Of a stretch of 64,000 nucleotides of DNA, positions 17,563 through 25,826 are shown in pieces. Below the pieces are notes generated by a model that was not told where the DNA came from, did no database searches, and saw nothing but the letters and a program-made list of their open reading frames with translations. The DNA comes from JABSQH01 sp039177505 (GTDB lineage: Bacteria > Actinomycetota > Acidimicrobiia > Acidimicrobiales > Ilumatobacteraceae): positions 10,251 to 74,250 of the forward strand of contig JBCDFR010000015.1 of NCBI GenBank assembly GCA_039177505.1, in the 5' to 3' direction. Numbering within the stretch: position 1 is the stretch's first letter; every line of letters begins with the position of its first letter. The position numbers and the translations under genes were made by a program.

Positions 17563-18708
17563 TCAGCTCGCAGCCAGGACCGTCGCGATGACGCGCTGAA
17601 CGTCGTCGTCTGCAAGTGCACTGCTGCTCGGGAGACACAGGCCACGAGCGAACAGCGACTCGGCGGTGCCGTCGATCTGGCCAGGAGCGCCGTCGAACAG
17701 CGGCTGCAGATGCATCGGCTTCCATAGTGGTCGGCTCTCGATGTTCTGCGCCTCCAGCCGGCGCATCGCCGCGTCTCGAGCGGCGCCGTCAGCGAACACC
17801 ACACACGTCAACCACCCGTTCCAACCACCAAGCGGATCGTTGCCGATCCGATGCCAGGCCGGAACCGGCATCAACTCGACACCGTGTTGCGCAAACCCGT
17901 TGCGATAGTGGCGATGAATCTCCCGACGGCGCTCCATCATCTGGGGTAGCCGCTGCAGCTGGGCACTTCCGATGGCCGCCAACAAGTTGCTCAGCCGATA
18001 GTTGAAGCCGACCTCGGTGTGCTCGTAGTGGACCGTCGGCTGGCGCGCCTGGGTCGCCAGGTAACGCACCCGATCGGCCAATGCGTCGTCCCCGGCGAGC
18101 AACGCGCCGCCTCCCGACGTCGTCGCGATCTTGTTGCCGTTGAACGACACGATGCCGACATCGCCGAGTGTCCCCGCTGGCCGGCCCGTCGTCGTCGAAC
18201 CAAGCGCTTCGGCGGCATCCTCGATCAACGGAACCTCGTAGCGCTCGCAGATCGGCACCAGGGCGTCGTAGTCGGCGCACAACCCGTAGAGATCGACCGT
18301 CATCACCGCACGCGGCAGTTCGTTGCGACCTGCGAGTGCAACCAGCTCCTTTTCGAGCAACTCAGGTGCCATGTTCCACGAGCGCAGGTCGCTGTCGATG
18401 AAGCGTGGGCTGGCACCGGTGTACATCACGGCGTTGGCACTGGCGACGAACGTGAACGTCGGCAGCAGTACGTCATCGCCGGGACCGACACCACAACTCA
18501 ACAGCGCAAGATGCAGCGCTGCGGTGCCGCTCGACAGGGCGACCGCCGGCCAACCGGTGAGCTCGGTGAGGCCCAGTTCGAAGCGGGCCAGGTCGGGGCC
18601 GGCCGGTGCAATCCAGCCGCCGTCGAACGCGGCAAGGAGGTACTGCCGTTCGAGGTCGCCGACGTCGGGTTGGCTGAGCAGAATACGCGGCGGCTGCGCG
18701 TCACTCAT
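17563..18708 (-). CDS. DegT/DnrJ/EryC1 family sugar aminotransferase (PglE-like)
   Basis: PLP-dependent aminotransferase of 381 residues, predicted to convert a UDP-4-keto-6-deoxy-HexNAc to the 4-amino sugar. Seen: LSSGTAALHLAL (58-69, phosphate-binding), VDLYG (138-142), EDAAEALG (163-170) and the PLP lysine in SFNGNKIATTSGGG (K193). The family is well known for making amino sugars. The immediate upstream gene is a UDP-GlcNAc 4,6-dehydratase-like enzyme (six bases apart) and an acetyltransferase lies beyond, so the C4 aminotransferase of the bacillosamine route (PglE) is the best fit. The substrate call is inference from context. Confidence 0.85.
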   Translation of the reverse strand: MSDAQPPRILLSQPDVGDLERQYLLAAFDGGWIAPAGPDLARFELGLTELTGWPAVALSSGTAALHLALLSCGVGPGDDVLLPTFTFVASANAVMYTGASPRFIDSDLRSWNMAPELLEKELVALAGRNELPRAVMTVDLYGLCADYDALVPICERYEVPLIEDAAEALGSTTTGRPAGTLGDVGIVSFNGNKIATTSGGGALLAGDDALADRVRYLATQARQPTVHYEHTEVGFNYRLSNLLAAIGSAQLQRLPQMMERRREIHRHYRNGFAQHGVELMPVPAWHRIGNDPLGGWNGWLTCVVFADGAARDAAMRRLEAQNIESRPLWKPMHLQPLFDGAPGQIDGTAESLFARGLCLPSSSALADDDVQRVIATVLAAS

Positions 18709-18714
18709 CGGTGG

Positions 18715-20562
18715 TCAACCGACGGGGGCGTCATCGAGCCCGTGTCGGGAGATCCGCTGCAACAGCACGGCGTGAACAGCGGATCGGTTGGGACCGGGAT
18801 TGCCGTGGTCGCCGTCGACCATCGCGTGGGCATCTCGCGGCGCGAGCGGCGGCACGGCGACATGGGTGATCTGTTTGTGCACCCGCCGCTCCCCTGCTTC
18901 GTCGGCGGCGATCAGCACCTCGTGCAGCTTTTCGTTCGGGCGCAGCCCGGTGAACACGATCGGTAGCGGAGGATCGTGCTGGTTGGCGAACCGCTCAGCC
19001 ACCGAAAGGATCTTCACCGGCTCACCCATGTCGAGGATCAGCACCTCGCCGGGAGCGCCGATCGCTCCGGCGTACACGGTGAGCCGGCTCGCCTCCTCGA
19101 TTGTCATGAAGTAACGCGTCACGTCCTCGTGCGTCACCGTCAGCGGCCCACCGACAGCTGCCTGCGCCCGGAACGTCGGCAGTACCGAGCCGCTGGAACC
19201 AAGCACGTTGCCGAAGCGCACCGACACGAACTCGGTGGTGCCGGTCGAGCATGCATGAGCCGTCAGACGCTCGGTGATGCGTTTGGTCCAACCCAACACG
19301 CTCGTCGGTTCGGCAGCCTTGTCGGTACTGATATTGACGAATCGATCGACACCGTGGCGCGCCGCGGCGTCGAGCAAGTGCTGGGTGCCGATCACGTTCG
19401 TCTGCCACGCCTCGTCGGGATACATCTCGAGCAACGGCAGGTGCTTCAGCGCTGCTGCGTGGAACACCACGTCCGGCTGCGCCTCCTCGAACGCCTGGTC
19501 GACACGTTGTCGATCACGGATGTCGGCGAGGATGATGGCTCGATCGTCGAGCAGGGCCCGCCCGGCGACCGACAGTTGTGTTGCGTGGAGACCGCTCTCG
19601 TCGCGGTCCAACATCAATAAGGCGGCGGGTTCGAACTTCGCTAGCTGTCGACACAGCTCGCTGCCGATCGAGCCCCCGGCGCCAGTCACCAGGACTCGGC
19701 GACCAGCGATGTACTCCGACACCGCGACCGGGTCGATGTCGGCCGGCTGACGACCGAGCAGATCGGCTTCGGTCACCGGTCGAATGTCGTCGATCTCAAC
19801 GCCGCCGAGCAACCGATCCACGGTGGGGAGCACGTACACGCGCAGTCCTTCGGCTTCGGCGGCGGTGGTCACACGGCGGAAGAACGCCGCGGTGCCGCTC
19901 GGGACAGCAATCAACACCGTGCTGGCGTCGACCCGTGCGGCGACGTCGACCAGCTCATCGACCGTCCCTTCGACCCGCACGCCATACAGCCGGAGGTTGC
20001 GCTTGGCCGGGTCGTCGTCGACGATCGCCACCGGCAGCATGCCGGCGTCCGGCGACGACCGCATGGTGCGCACGATTTGGTCCGCTGCCTCTCCGGCGCC
20101 GACCACCACCACGCGCTGTACATCGTCGCCGCTCGGCCGGCGTTTGCTCTCCACGTAGAGCCGCCAGATCGAGCGGATCGCGATCTGGCCCAACAACGAG
20201 ACGGCCGTCGCCAGCAGCGGAACGGAGCGGGGAATCACACGGTCGGGACCGCTCTCACCGGCCCACCAGATCACGGTCATGACCGCGCCAACGGAGAACG
20301 CCGTGAGGGCGACCACGCGGACCTCGTCGAAGCTGCCGTAGCGCCACCTACGCCGGTACAGGCCGTAGACGAAGCCGAACGCGGCCTGGAGGACCACCGC
20401 GACGAGCACGGCGATCAGAACCTCGCGTCGCACCACGCGATCCCAGGCGTAGTCGTAGCGCAACACCACCCCGGTAGGGATGGCAACGACCCACAACGCG
20501 CTATCAGCGAGGAAATGGACAATCGGGAGGTGTCGGCGAGCCGCCGCAAGCAAATGGCTCAC
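18715..20562 (-). CDS. Membrane-bound UDP-GlcNAc 4,6-dehydratase (PglF/WbpM-like)
   Basis: 615-residue nucleoside-diphosphate sugar dehydratase. The first ~130 residues hold four hydrophobic helices (around 12-35, 45-70, 84-100, 113-132). Two Rossmann folds follow: VVVVGAGEAAD (152-162) and VLVTGAGGSIGSEL (290-303). The catalytic region VNISTDKAAEPTSVLGWTK (409-427) has the STDKAA signature, with a non-Tyr residue before the Lys, as in the PglF/WbpM/FlaA1 group. It would convert UDP-GlcNAc to UDP-4-keto-6-deoxy-GlcNAc. I chose GTG 20562, just before the first helix; the longest frame (20667) would overlap the upstream dehydrogenase by 50 bases. Confidence 0.86.
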   Translation of the reverse strand: MSHLLAAARRHLPIVHFLADSALWVVAIPTGVVLRYDYAWDRVVRREVLIAVLVAVVLQAAFGFVYGLYRRRWRYGSFDEVRVVALTAFSVGAVMTVIWWAGESGPDRVIPRSVPLLATAVSLLGQIAIRSIWRLYVESKRRPSGDDVQRVVVVGAGEAADQIVRTMRSSPDAGMLPVAIVDDDPAKRNLRLYGVRVEGTVDELVDVAARVDASTVLIAVPSGTAAFFRRVTTAAEAEGLRVYVLPTVDRLLGGVEIDDIRPVTEADLLGRQPADIDPVAVSEYIAGRRVLVTGAGGSIGSELCRQLAKFEPAALLMLDRDESGLHATQLSVAGRALLDDRAIILADIRDRQRVDQAFEEAQPDVVFHAAALKHLPLLEMYPDEAWQTNVIGTQHLLDAAARHGVDRFVNISTDKAAEPTSVLGWTKRITERLTAHACSTGTTEFVSVRFGNVLGSSGSVLPTFRAQAAVGGPLTVTHEDVTRYFMTIEEASRLTVYAGAIGAPGEVLILDMGEPVKILSVAERFANQHDPPLPIVFTGLRPNEKLHEVLIAADEAGERRVHKQITHVAVPPLAPRDAHAMVDGDHGNPGPNRSAVHAVLLQRISRHGLDDAPVG

Positions 20563-20617
20563 GTATCCGAATCGTATCCAATCGAGAGGGTGGCGTACAG
20601 GGATCCTCGGTCGGGTT

Positions 20618-21934
20618 TCAGAGCGTCTCGCCGGCGAACTCGTGGCCGCGCAACAGTCCCTTGGCATCGAATACCAGCCGCGCGCGTGCGGCGATCGTGG
20701 CTGGATCGAACTCGGGATGGTCGACGAGGACGATGACGATGTCGGCGTCGCGCAATTCGTCGTCGGTGAAGTCGACGAGTGGCTCGTTCAGCGCGCCGAC
20801 GTTGACGTCGGCGATGTACGGGTCGCAGATGCGGATCTCCGCCCCGCTGGTCGACAACCGCTCGGCGACTCGCACCGACGGACTCTCGCGCCAATCGCTC
20901 GTCGCCCGCTTGTAAGCCAAACCGAGGAGCAGGATCCGGCTCCCGTTCACCGCCTTGTGTTCGGCATTGAGCATCGCCGTGACTCGATCGTGCACGTAGT
21001 CGGGCATGTGTTCGTTGACGTCGTTGGCCAACTCGACGAAGCGAAAGGTGTGGCCGAGGTGTTGTTTGACACGCCATGCGAGATAACTCGGGTCGATCGG
21101 CAAGCAGTGGCCGCCAACCCCGGGGCCCGGGGTGAACTTCATGAACCCAAAAGGTTTCGTCGCAGCCGCGTCGATCGCTCGCCAGATGTCGACATCGAGT
21201 TCACGGGCAAACATCGCCAGCTCGTTGACGAGCGCGATGTTCACGTGTCGGTACGTGTTCTCGAGCAATTTGACCAGTTCGGCCTCTGCACACGATCCGA
21301 CTGGCACGGTCTCGTCGACGAGCGCGTCGAAGAACGCTTGCACCACGGCCAGCGACTCGGGCGCGCCGCCACTGACAACCTTTGGTGTGTTGACCAGGCC
21401 GTGGGTCGGATTCCCCGGGTCGATCCGCTCCGGGCTGTAGCCGACGAAGAAGTCGCCGGCCACGCCGTCGTTGGCCGGCCGAAGCCCCGATTCCGCGCTG
21501 AGGATCGGCGTGAGCAGCTCGGTGGTGGTCCCTGGATAGGTCGTACTCTCGAGGATCACGCATGCGCCGCGGCGGAGGCGCGTGCCGAGCGTGGCACCGG
21601 CCCGCTCGACGTACGACAGGTCCGGTAGACCATCACGCAACGGTGTCGGCACGGAGACGACGGCGACGTCGAAGTCGATGAGGTCGTCGGGGTCCGCGGT
21701 CGGTTCGTAGCCGGCGGCGAGCGCGGTTGCGAGCTCGGCGTCCGAGACGTCGCCGACGTAGCTGTTGCCGTCTCGCAGCGCAGCGACCCGTTCGGCCGAC
21801 GCGTCGAAACCGACGACGGGAAACCCGGCCTCGACTGCCCGCATGGCGACGGGCAGCCCGACGTAGCCCTGCCCAACCACGACGACCTTGGCGGTCCGGC
21901 GACCGATGCGCTGCAGAATCTCTTCGGGTTGCAT
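20618..21934 (-). CDS. Nucleotide-sugar dehydrogenase (UDP-HexNAc 6-dehydrogenase type)
   Basis: 438-residue NAD-dependent enzyme oxidising C6 of a UDP-sugar to the uronate. It shows VVVVGQGYVGLP (17-28, NAD loop), VPTPL (95-99), SPERIDPGN (167-175) and the catalytic Cys in GVGGHCLPIDP (C277). SPERxxPG and the length point to the WbpA/WecC group (GlcNAc or ManNAc) rather than UDP-glucose dehydrogenases. Five bases separate it from the acetyltransferase gene upstream, and it precedes the dehydratase gene, all reading leftward. A HexNAc-uronate may thus be a second unusual sugar in the glycan. Confidence 0.88.
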   Translation of the reverse strand: MQPEEILQRIGRRTAKVVVVGQGYVGLPVAMRAVEAGFPVVGFDASAERVAALRDGNSYVGDVSDAELATALAAGYEPTADPDDLIDFDVAVVSVPTPLRDGLPDLSYVERAGATLGTRLRRGACVILESTTYPGTTTELLTPILSAESGLRPANDGVAGDFFVGYSPERIDPGNPTHGLVNTPKVVSGGAPESLAVVQAFFDALVDETVPVGSCAEAELVKLLENTYRHVNIALVNELAMFARELDVDIWRAIDAAATKPFGFMKFTPGPGVGGHCLPIDPSYLAWRVKQHLGHTFRFVELANDVNEHMPDYVHDRVTAMLNAEHKAVNGSRILLLGLAYKRATSDWRESPSVRVAERLSTSGAEIRICDPYIADVNVGALNEPLVDFTDDELRDADIVIVLVDHPEFDPATIAARARLVFDAKGLLRGHEFAGETL

Positions 21935-21939
21935 CGCCT

Positions 21940-22662
21940 TCAGGATCGCACGCGCCGGGCCGGAACGCCTGCGACCGTCGTCGCAGGCTCGACATCAGCG
22001 GTCACGACGGCGCCAGCACCGACCATCGCCCCGGCCCCGATGTGCAACCCGGGGAGCACGTTGGCCCCCGTACCGACTGTGACACCGTCGTCGAGGGTGA
22101 CGTTGCCGCCCACTGTCGCTCCCGGATACACGCTGACGAAGTCGCCCAACGTGCTGTCGTGGCCGATCGTGGCGTTGACGTGCAGATCGGCGTGACGGCC
22201 GAGCGTGATGTTCGAGGTGACCCGCGCACCGGCAGCCACGATGCAGCCGGCACCAATCCTGTTGTCGCCTCCAACGGTCGCCACCGGGTGGATCAACGTC
22301 AACGCTCGAAGGCTGGGGGACCCGACGTCTGCATCGATTCGGCGGCGCACGTCACCGGCGCCGATCCCAACCACAAATCCTGCGGGTCGATCGTTCATGT
22401 CGTCGCTGGCCAGGCCCCATCCGAGGCGCGTGCGTTTGTCGGCCAATTCGTCGATACTCCCGAGCAAGCCCGTGCCGAGGCGCGCCAGCAGGTCGGCCGT
22501 GGCGGTTCCGTCGTCGACGTATCCGAGCAGTTCGAGCTGACCCCCTGCATCGTTCATTGCAACGACGATGTCGTGGACCTCGCGGCCGAATCCGCCGGCG
22601 CCGACGATGACGATCCGAGCGTGTCGTGTGGCATGCCTGGAGAGCACGCCCGGCGTCGTCAC
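21940..22662 (-). CDS. Sugar O/N-acyltransferase of the NeuD/PglD family
   Basis: 240-residue acetyl-CoA-dependent acetyltransferase. The N-terminal Rossmann-like domain carries IVIVGAGGFGREVHD (17-31), where PglD binds the UDP-sugar. The C-terminal half is a left-handed beta-helix of hexapeptide repeats (from about residue 120), with catalytic-type His in NATIGHDSTLGD (H168). PglD acetylates the C4 amine of the 4-amino sugar in diacetylbacillosamine synthesis; the neighbouring dehydratase and aminotransferase support this. GTG 22662, preceded by AAGG, was chosen because longer frames run into the divergent phosphoglycosyl transferase gene only 37 bases away. Confidence 0.82.
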   Translation of the reverse strand: MTTPGVLSRHATRHARIVIVGAGGFGREVHDIVVAMNDAGGQLELLGYVDDGTATADLLARLGTGLLGSIDELADKRTRLGWGLASDDMNDRPAGFVVGIGAGDVRRRIDADVGSPSLRALTLIHPVATVGGDNRIGAGCIVAAGARVTSNITLGRHADLHVNATIGHDSTLGDFVSVYPGATVGGNVTLDDGVTVGTGANVLPGLHIGAGAMVGAGAVVTADVEPATTVAGVPARRVRS

Positions 22663-22699
22663 GAGTTCGCACCTTACCCACCACGTACTGTTGCCCGAG

Positions 22700-23320
22700 A
22701 TGTCTGGTACCCGGTGGTTGCACTCGCGAATCCGTCGAGGGCTCGACCTTGCCGCCGCAGCGACGGCCCTCGTCGTTGCATCACCGATCATCCTGGCGAC
22801 CGCGATTGCGGTTCGATTGCGCCTCGGATCACCCCTGCTGTTTCGGCAACAGCGCGCCGGACGTGACGGCGAGGTCATCGAGGTCATCAAGTTCCGATCG
22901 ATGACCGACGAGCGCAACGACTCGGGTCAGCTGCTCCCTGATGCCGACCGACTGCCTCGCTTCGGTCGAACCCTCCGGGCGAGCAGTCTCGACGAGCTCC
23001 CGCAGCTGTGGTCGGTCGTCCGCGGCGACATGAGCCTGATCGGCCCGCGGCCGCTGCCCGTGACCTACGTGGCCCGCTACTCCGACGAGCAGCGGCGTCG
23101 CCTAGAAGCCACCCCGGGGATCACCGGATGGGCGCAGGTCCAGGGGCGCAACGCGATCGACTGGCCCACGAAACTCCGCCACGACGTCTGGTACGTCGAC
23201 AATGCATCTCCGGTGATCGATGCTCGGATCGTCCTCATGACGGTGAGCGGCCTCATTCGGCGGAGCGGGATCTCAGCGACGGAACACGCAACGATGCCGG
23301 AGTTCCTCGGCGAACGATGA
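22700..23320 (+). CDS. Initiating phosphoglycosyl transferase (PglC-like sugar transferase)
   Basis: 206-residue monotopic bacterial sugar transferase. It moves a sugar-1-phosphate from a UDP-sugar to undecaprenyl phosphate, the first membrane step of glycan assembly. Seen: one N-terminal hydrophobic re-entrant helix (about 16-38), EVIKFRSMTD (61-70), the catalytic Asp-Glu pair in SLDELPQLW (D98-E99), GDMSLIGPRPL (109-119) and PGITGWAQVQGRN. The short length without extra N-terminal helices matches PglC rather than the large WbaP type. It sits beside the PglD-, PglF- and PglE-like genes, pointing to diacetylbacillosamine phosphate as donor (inference). ATG 22700 was chosen over upstream frames that overlap the acetyltransferase. 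Confidence 0.88.
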   Translation: MSGTRWLHSRIRRGLDLAAAATALVVASPIILATAIAVRLRLGSPLLFRQQRAGRDGEVIEVIKFRSMTDERNDSGQLLPDADRLPRFGRTLRASSLDELPQLWSVVRGDMSLIGPRPLPVTYVARYSDEQRRRLEATPGITGWAQVQGRNAIDWPTKLRHDVWYVDNASPVIDARIVLMTVSGLIRRSGISATEHATMPEFLGER

Positions 23321-23354
23321 GTCGGTGTCAGAACGGCGACGGCGCTGGCCGGTG

Positions 23355-23699
23355 TCACTTCACGCAGACCCACGAGTAGGGGTCGTCGGGGTCGTCGGTC
23401 GTCGCAACGACCCCTTCGCCATGACGCTGGGCACACGCGGCGTCGAGGTCGACGTCCTCCAGCTGGAACAGGCCGTTCGCCTCGTTGGTGCATCGCCACG
23501 AGAATGCATCGGTACCGACGAGCATGGCTTGTGACTGCGCGCCGAACCGTTCCTGGCAGTGAGCGAACACGTCGACCTCGCCGATCTCAGCGATCGGGTC
23601 GGGTCGGCCGTCGCCGTCGGTGGTTGCGGCAACAATCGCCGCGCCCGCTGCGGTGAACCCGATTGTCAATGCCAATACGGAACGGCCCGTGCGATTCAC
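23355..23699 (-). CDS. Small secreted protein with a duplicated Cys/Trp module
   Basis: 114-residue exported protein of unknown function. An N-terminal hydrophobic stretch (SVLALTIGFTAAGAAIVAA) acts as signal or anchor. The rest holds two copies of one module: a Cys followed by QERFG or AQRHG, then about 15 residues later SWRC or SWVC. That gives four Cys and two W-x-C ends. The GTG start is preceded by AGGAG at proper spacing and overlaps the stop of the response-regulator gene by four bases (GTGA), so it is translated with the two-component system. It may be an output or sensor-associated factor of that system (inference from position). Confidence 0.65.
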   Translation of the reverse strand: MNRTGRSVLALTIGFTAAGAAIVAATTDGDGRPDPIAEIGEVDVFAHCQERFGAQSQAMLVGTDAFSWRCTNEANGLFQLEDVDLDAACAQRHGEGVVATTDDPDDPYSWVCVK

Positions 23700-24418
23700 G
23701 ACTGACTCCTGCCCAACGCGCAGTCGATGTGCGGCTGCAAGAACGGACGACAGCGGAACGCGAAGCTGCGCATCTGAGCCAGGTTCGGACGCACCAGACC
23801 GTGCAGCTCGAGCTCCGGATAGAGCGCGTCGCGATAATTCTTGATCGTGTTCGGCTTGAGCTCTGCGGTCGACGCCACCGAGTGCAGCGTCACCTCGCCT
23901 GCTGTGGCCAACAACGCGGCCCACAACTTCGCGTGTCCGGCGTGAGGCACCAATCGCCGGAATGATTCGGGCGTGCGCGCCGGGTTTCGCTCGGCCGGCA
24001 ACAACGGTCGAATCGCCGGATCGATCGGTGCTGTCCCCTCATCCAACACACCCCGGATGGTTGCCAGCTGCAAGTCGAGCGGCGCCGACTTGGAGATCAC
24101 CGTCACCACTGGCAACAGCTCCCACGCGTCGCGCAGCACCTCGGCCACCCACTGGTCACCATGGGTGATGATGACCAGCCGGGTGTCGGGCGAAGTGTCG
24201 TCGATCTCGGCCAGCGCCTCGATCCCATAGCCCTCGTAGCCGGGGAAGGACAGATCGACCAGCGCGACATCGATCGCTGCGCCGCCGTCAGCGAGGATGC
24301 GCGCTGCATCGTCGGGATGGTTACCGGTGACCACGTCACACCCGAGATCGTCGGCGATCGCCTGCGCGAACAACTCGGTGAGCGCCGTTGCGTCGTCGAT
24401 CATGAGTACGCGGGTCAT
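23696..24418 (-). CDS. Two-component response regulator
   Basis: 240-residue regulator. The receiver domain has the acidic pair IDD (7-9), the phospho-acceptor Asp in VALVDLSFPG (D55), Thr in IITHGDQ and Lys in VISKSAPLD. After about residue 130 comes a linker rich in Pro/Arg, and then a helix-turn-helix-like C-terminus (ASTAELKPNTIKNYRDALYPELE) that resembles NarL/LuxR effector helices only loosely. The ATG overlaps the histidine kinase stop by four bases. The frame extends upstream to 24544, but ATG 24418 begins exactly at the receiver strand MTRVLMIDD. Target genes are unknown. Confidence 0.82.
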   Translation of the reverse strand: MTRVLMIDDATALTELFAQAIADDLGCDVVTGNHPDDAARILADGGAAIDVALVDLSFPGYEGYGIEALAEIDDTSPDTRLVIITHGDQWVAEVLRDAWELLPVVTVISKSAPLDLQLATIRGVLDEGTAPIDPAIRPLLPAERNPARTPESFRRLVPHAGHAKLWAALLATAGEVTLHSVASTAELKPNTIKNYRDALYPELELHGLVRPNLAQMRSFAFRCRPFLQPHIDCALGRSQS

Positions 24419-25713
24419 CACACGACCTCCGACGCCCACGAGTCTCGTTCGTGGTCGCGGGGCATGGTGACCGTCACCGTCGACCCGGCCCCGTTTGGAG
24501 CGACCTCGATCCCGCCGGCGCCCAAATCGAGCTTCAGCTGCCACAATCCACGACCGGCTGGCGCCTCTGACAAATCGAATCCGCCGGCGTTGTCGATCAC
24601 CTGCAACGTGATCGCCTCGGGGCTGGAGGTCACCTTGAACCCCAACTCGGTCGCTCCTGCCAACAAGGCGTTGCTCGTGAGCACCGACACCGCTCGACCG
24701 AACGTTCGACCCAACCGCTCGTCGACCACCACCGACACATCGTCGAAGGTCGGAACATCACAGATCGCCACACCTTGCGACTGCGCGTTACGCACGAAGG
24801 GCTGCAACACCTCGGCGAGCCGCACGCTGCCCGACATGTACAGCTCGTCGAGCTGGCGCAGCCGGATTCGATGGTCCAACTCCGCCAACGAATCGGCGAT
24901 CGACTCGAGCGACACGCCGCCGCGGCGGATCTGCAGCTCGGTCAACTTGAGCGCGGACGACACGTCGTCGTGCAACCAGTGCGCGCTGCGTCGATGAGCG
25001 TCGGAAGCAGCCTCGGCCACCACCGCTTGTTCGTGATGCAACACTGTGCGCCGGAACCGATCGAGCACGCCCGCGAAGAACGAGCCGAGGATCACCACCA
25101 GCGCGCCACCGAGATACACGGGAGCGATCACCTCGAACCCTCGCTGCCAGCCCAGCACGAACAAGGCGACCACTGACGCGACCACGATGCCGAAGTGAAA
25201 CGCCGAGGTGACGAACGTGCGGCACCACTGCCCCGGCCAAATCTTGAAGCCCACCTCCCACGCACACGCCGCCGCCTCGGCCCCGAGGGCAAAGGCAAAC
25301 GGCCACAATGACATCAGAGCCACCACTACCGGCGCCGTCGCCATGCTGGCCAAGATCGCGATCACCACGGTGACGCGAAGGGCGAACGACGACCACAGGC
25401 GGCCGGCCCGGCGGCGATCGAGGCGCACGCGCAATGGGCGGACAGCCAGGAGGGCGGCACCCACGATCACCACCCACGGCGCCACCAGGGCCAGACCGTC
25501 GAGCGGCGTGGTCGCCAAGCGCACCACAGCGATCGTCACCACGACGGCCAGCGAGGCGATCTCCGTGACGGTCACCACCCGGTCGACGATGCCAACCTCC
25601 TTGTCCGGATCTGCCCACACGTGCTCCCCGGCGGCGACCGCGATCCAGAAGTCGATCTTGCGCGGCCGCTGCTGACGCAGGGCCTCGGCCGCCTCGATCG
25701 GACGCGTCGCCAT
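24418..25713 (-). CDS. NarL-type sensor histidine kinase
   Basis: 431-residue membrane sensor kinase. Six or more hydrophobic helices lie between about residues 50 and 215, leaving little room for an extracellular sensing domain. The dimerisation helix has the phospho-acceptor in AHWLHDDVSSALKL (H248), typical of the HisKA_3 family. The ATPase domain shows VSVLTSNALLAGA (N box) and VIDNAGGFDLS (G1 box), ending near GLWQLKLDLGAGG. It is the first gene of a three-gene overlapping operon with the regulator and the small secreted protein. The longer frame to 26085 is antisense to the solute-binding protein gene; ATG 25713 was used. Confidence 0.82.
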   Translation of the reverse strand: MATRPIEAAEALRQQRPRKIDFWIAVAAGEHVWADPDKEVGIVDRVVTVTEIASLAVVVTIAVVRLATTPLDGLALVAPWVVIVGAALLAVRPLRVRLDRRRAGRLWSSFALRVTVVIAILASMATAPVVVALMSLWPFAFALGAEAAACAWEVGFKIWPGQWCRTFVTSAFHFGIVVASVVALFVLGWQRGFEVIAPVYLGGALVVILGSFFAGVLDRFRRTVLHHEQAVVAEAASDAHRRSAHWLHDDVSSALKLTELQIRRGGVSLESIADSLAELDHRIRLRQLDELYMSGSVRLAEVLQPFVRNAQSQGVAICDVPTFDDVSVVVDERLGRTFGRAVSVLTSNALLAGATELGFKVTSSPEAITLQVIDNAGGFDLSEAPAGRGLWQLKLDLGAGGIEVAPNGAGSTVTVTMPRDHERDSWASEVV

Positions 25714-25826
25714 TCCCCCATTCTTGTCGCCCACATGCCCCCAAGACAGCGTTGGCGACAGCTCGCGCCACTGCGCGTGTCGCAACGGTGCTCGGCGGCG
25801 GCGGTCGTCCTGACACACTGGGCGAG

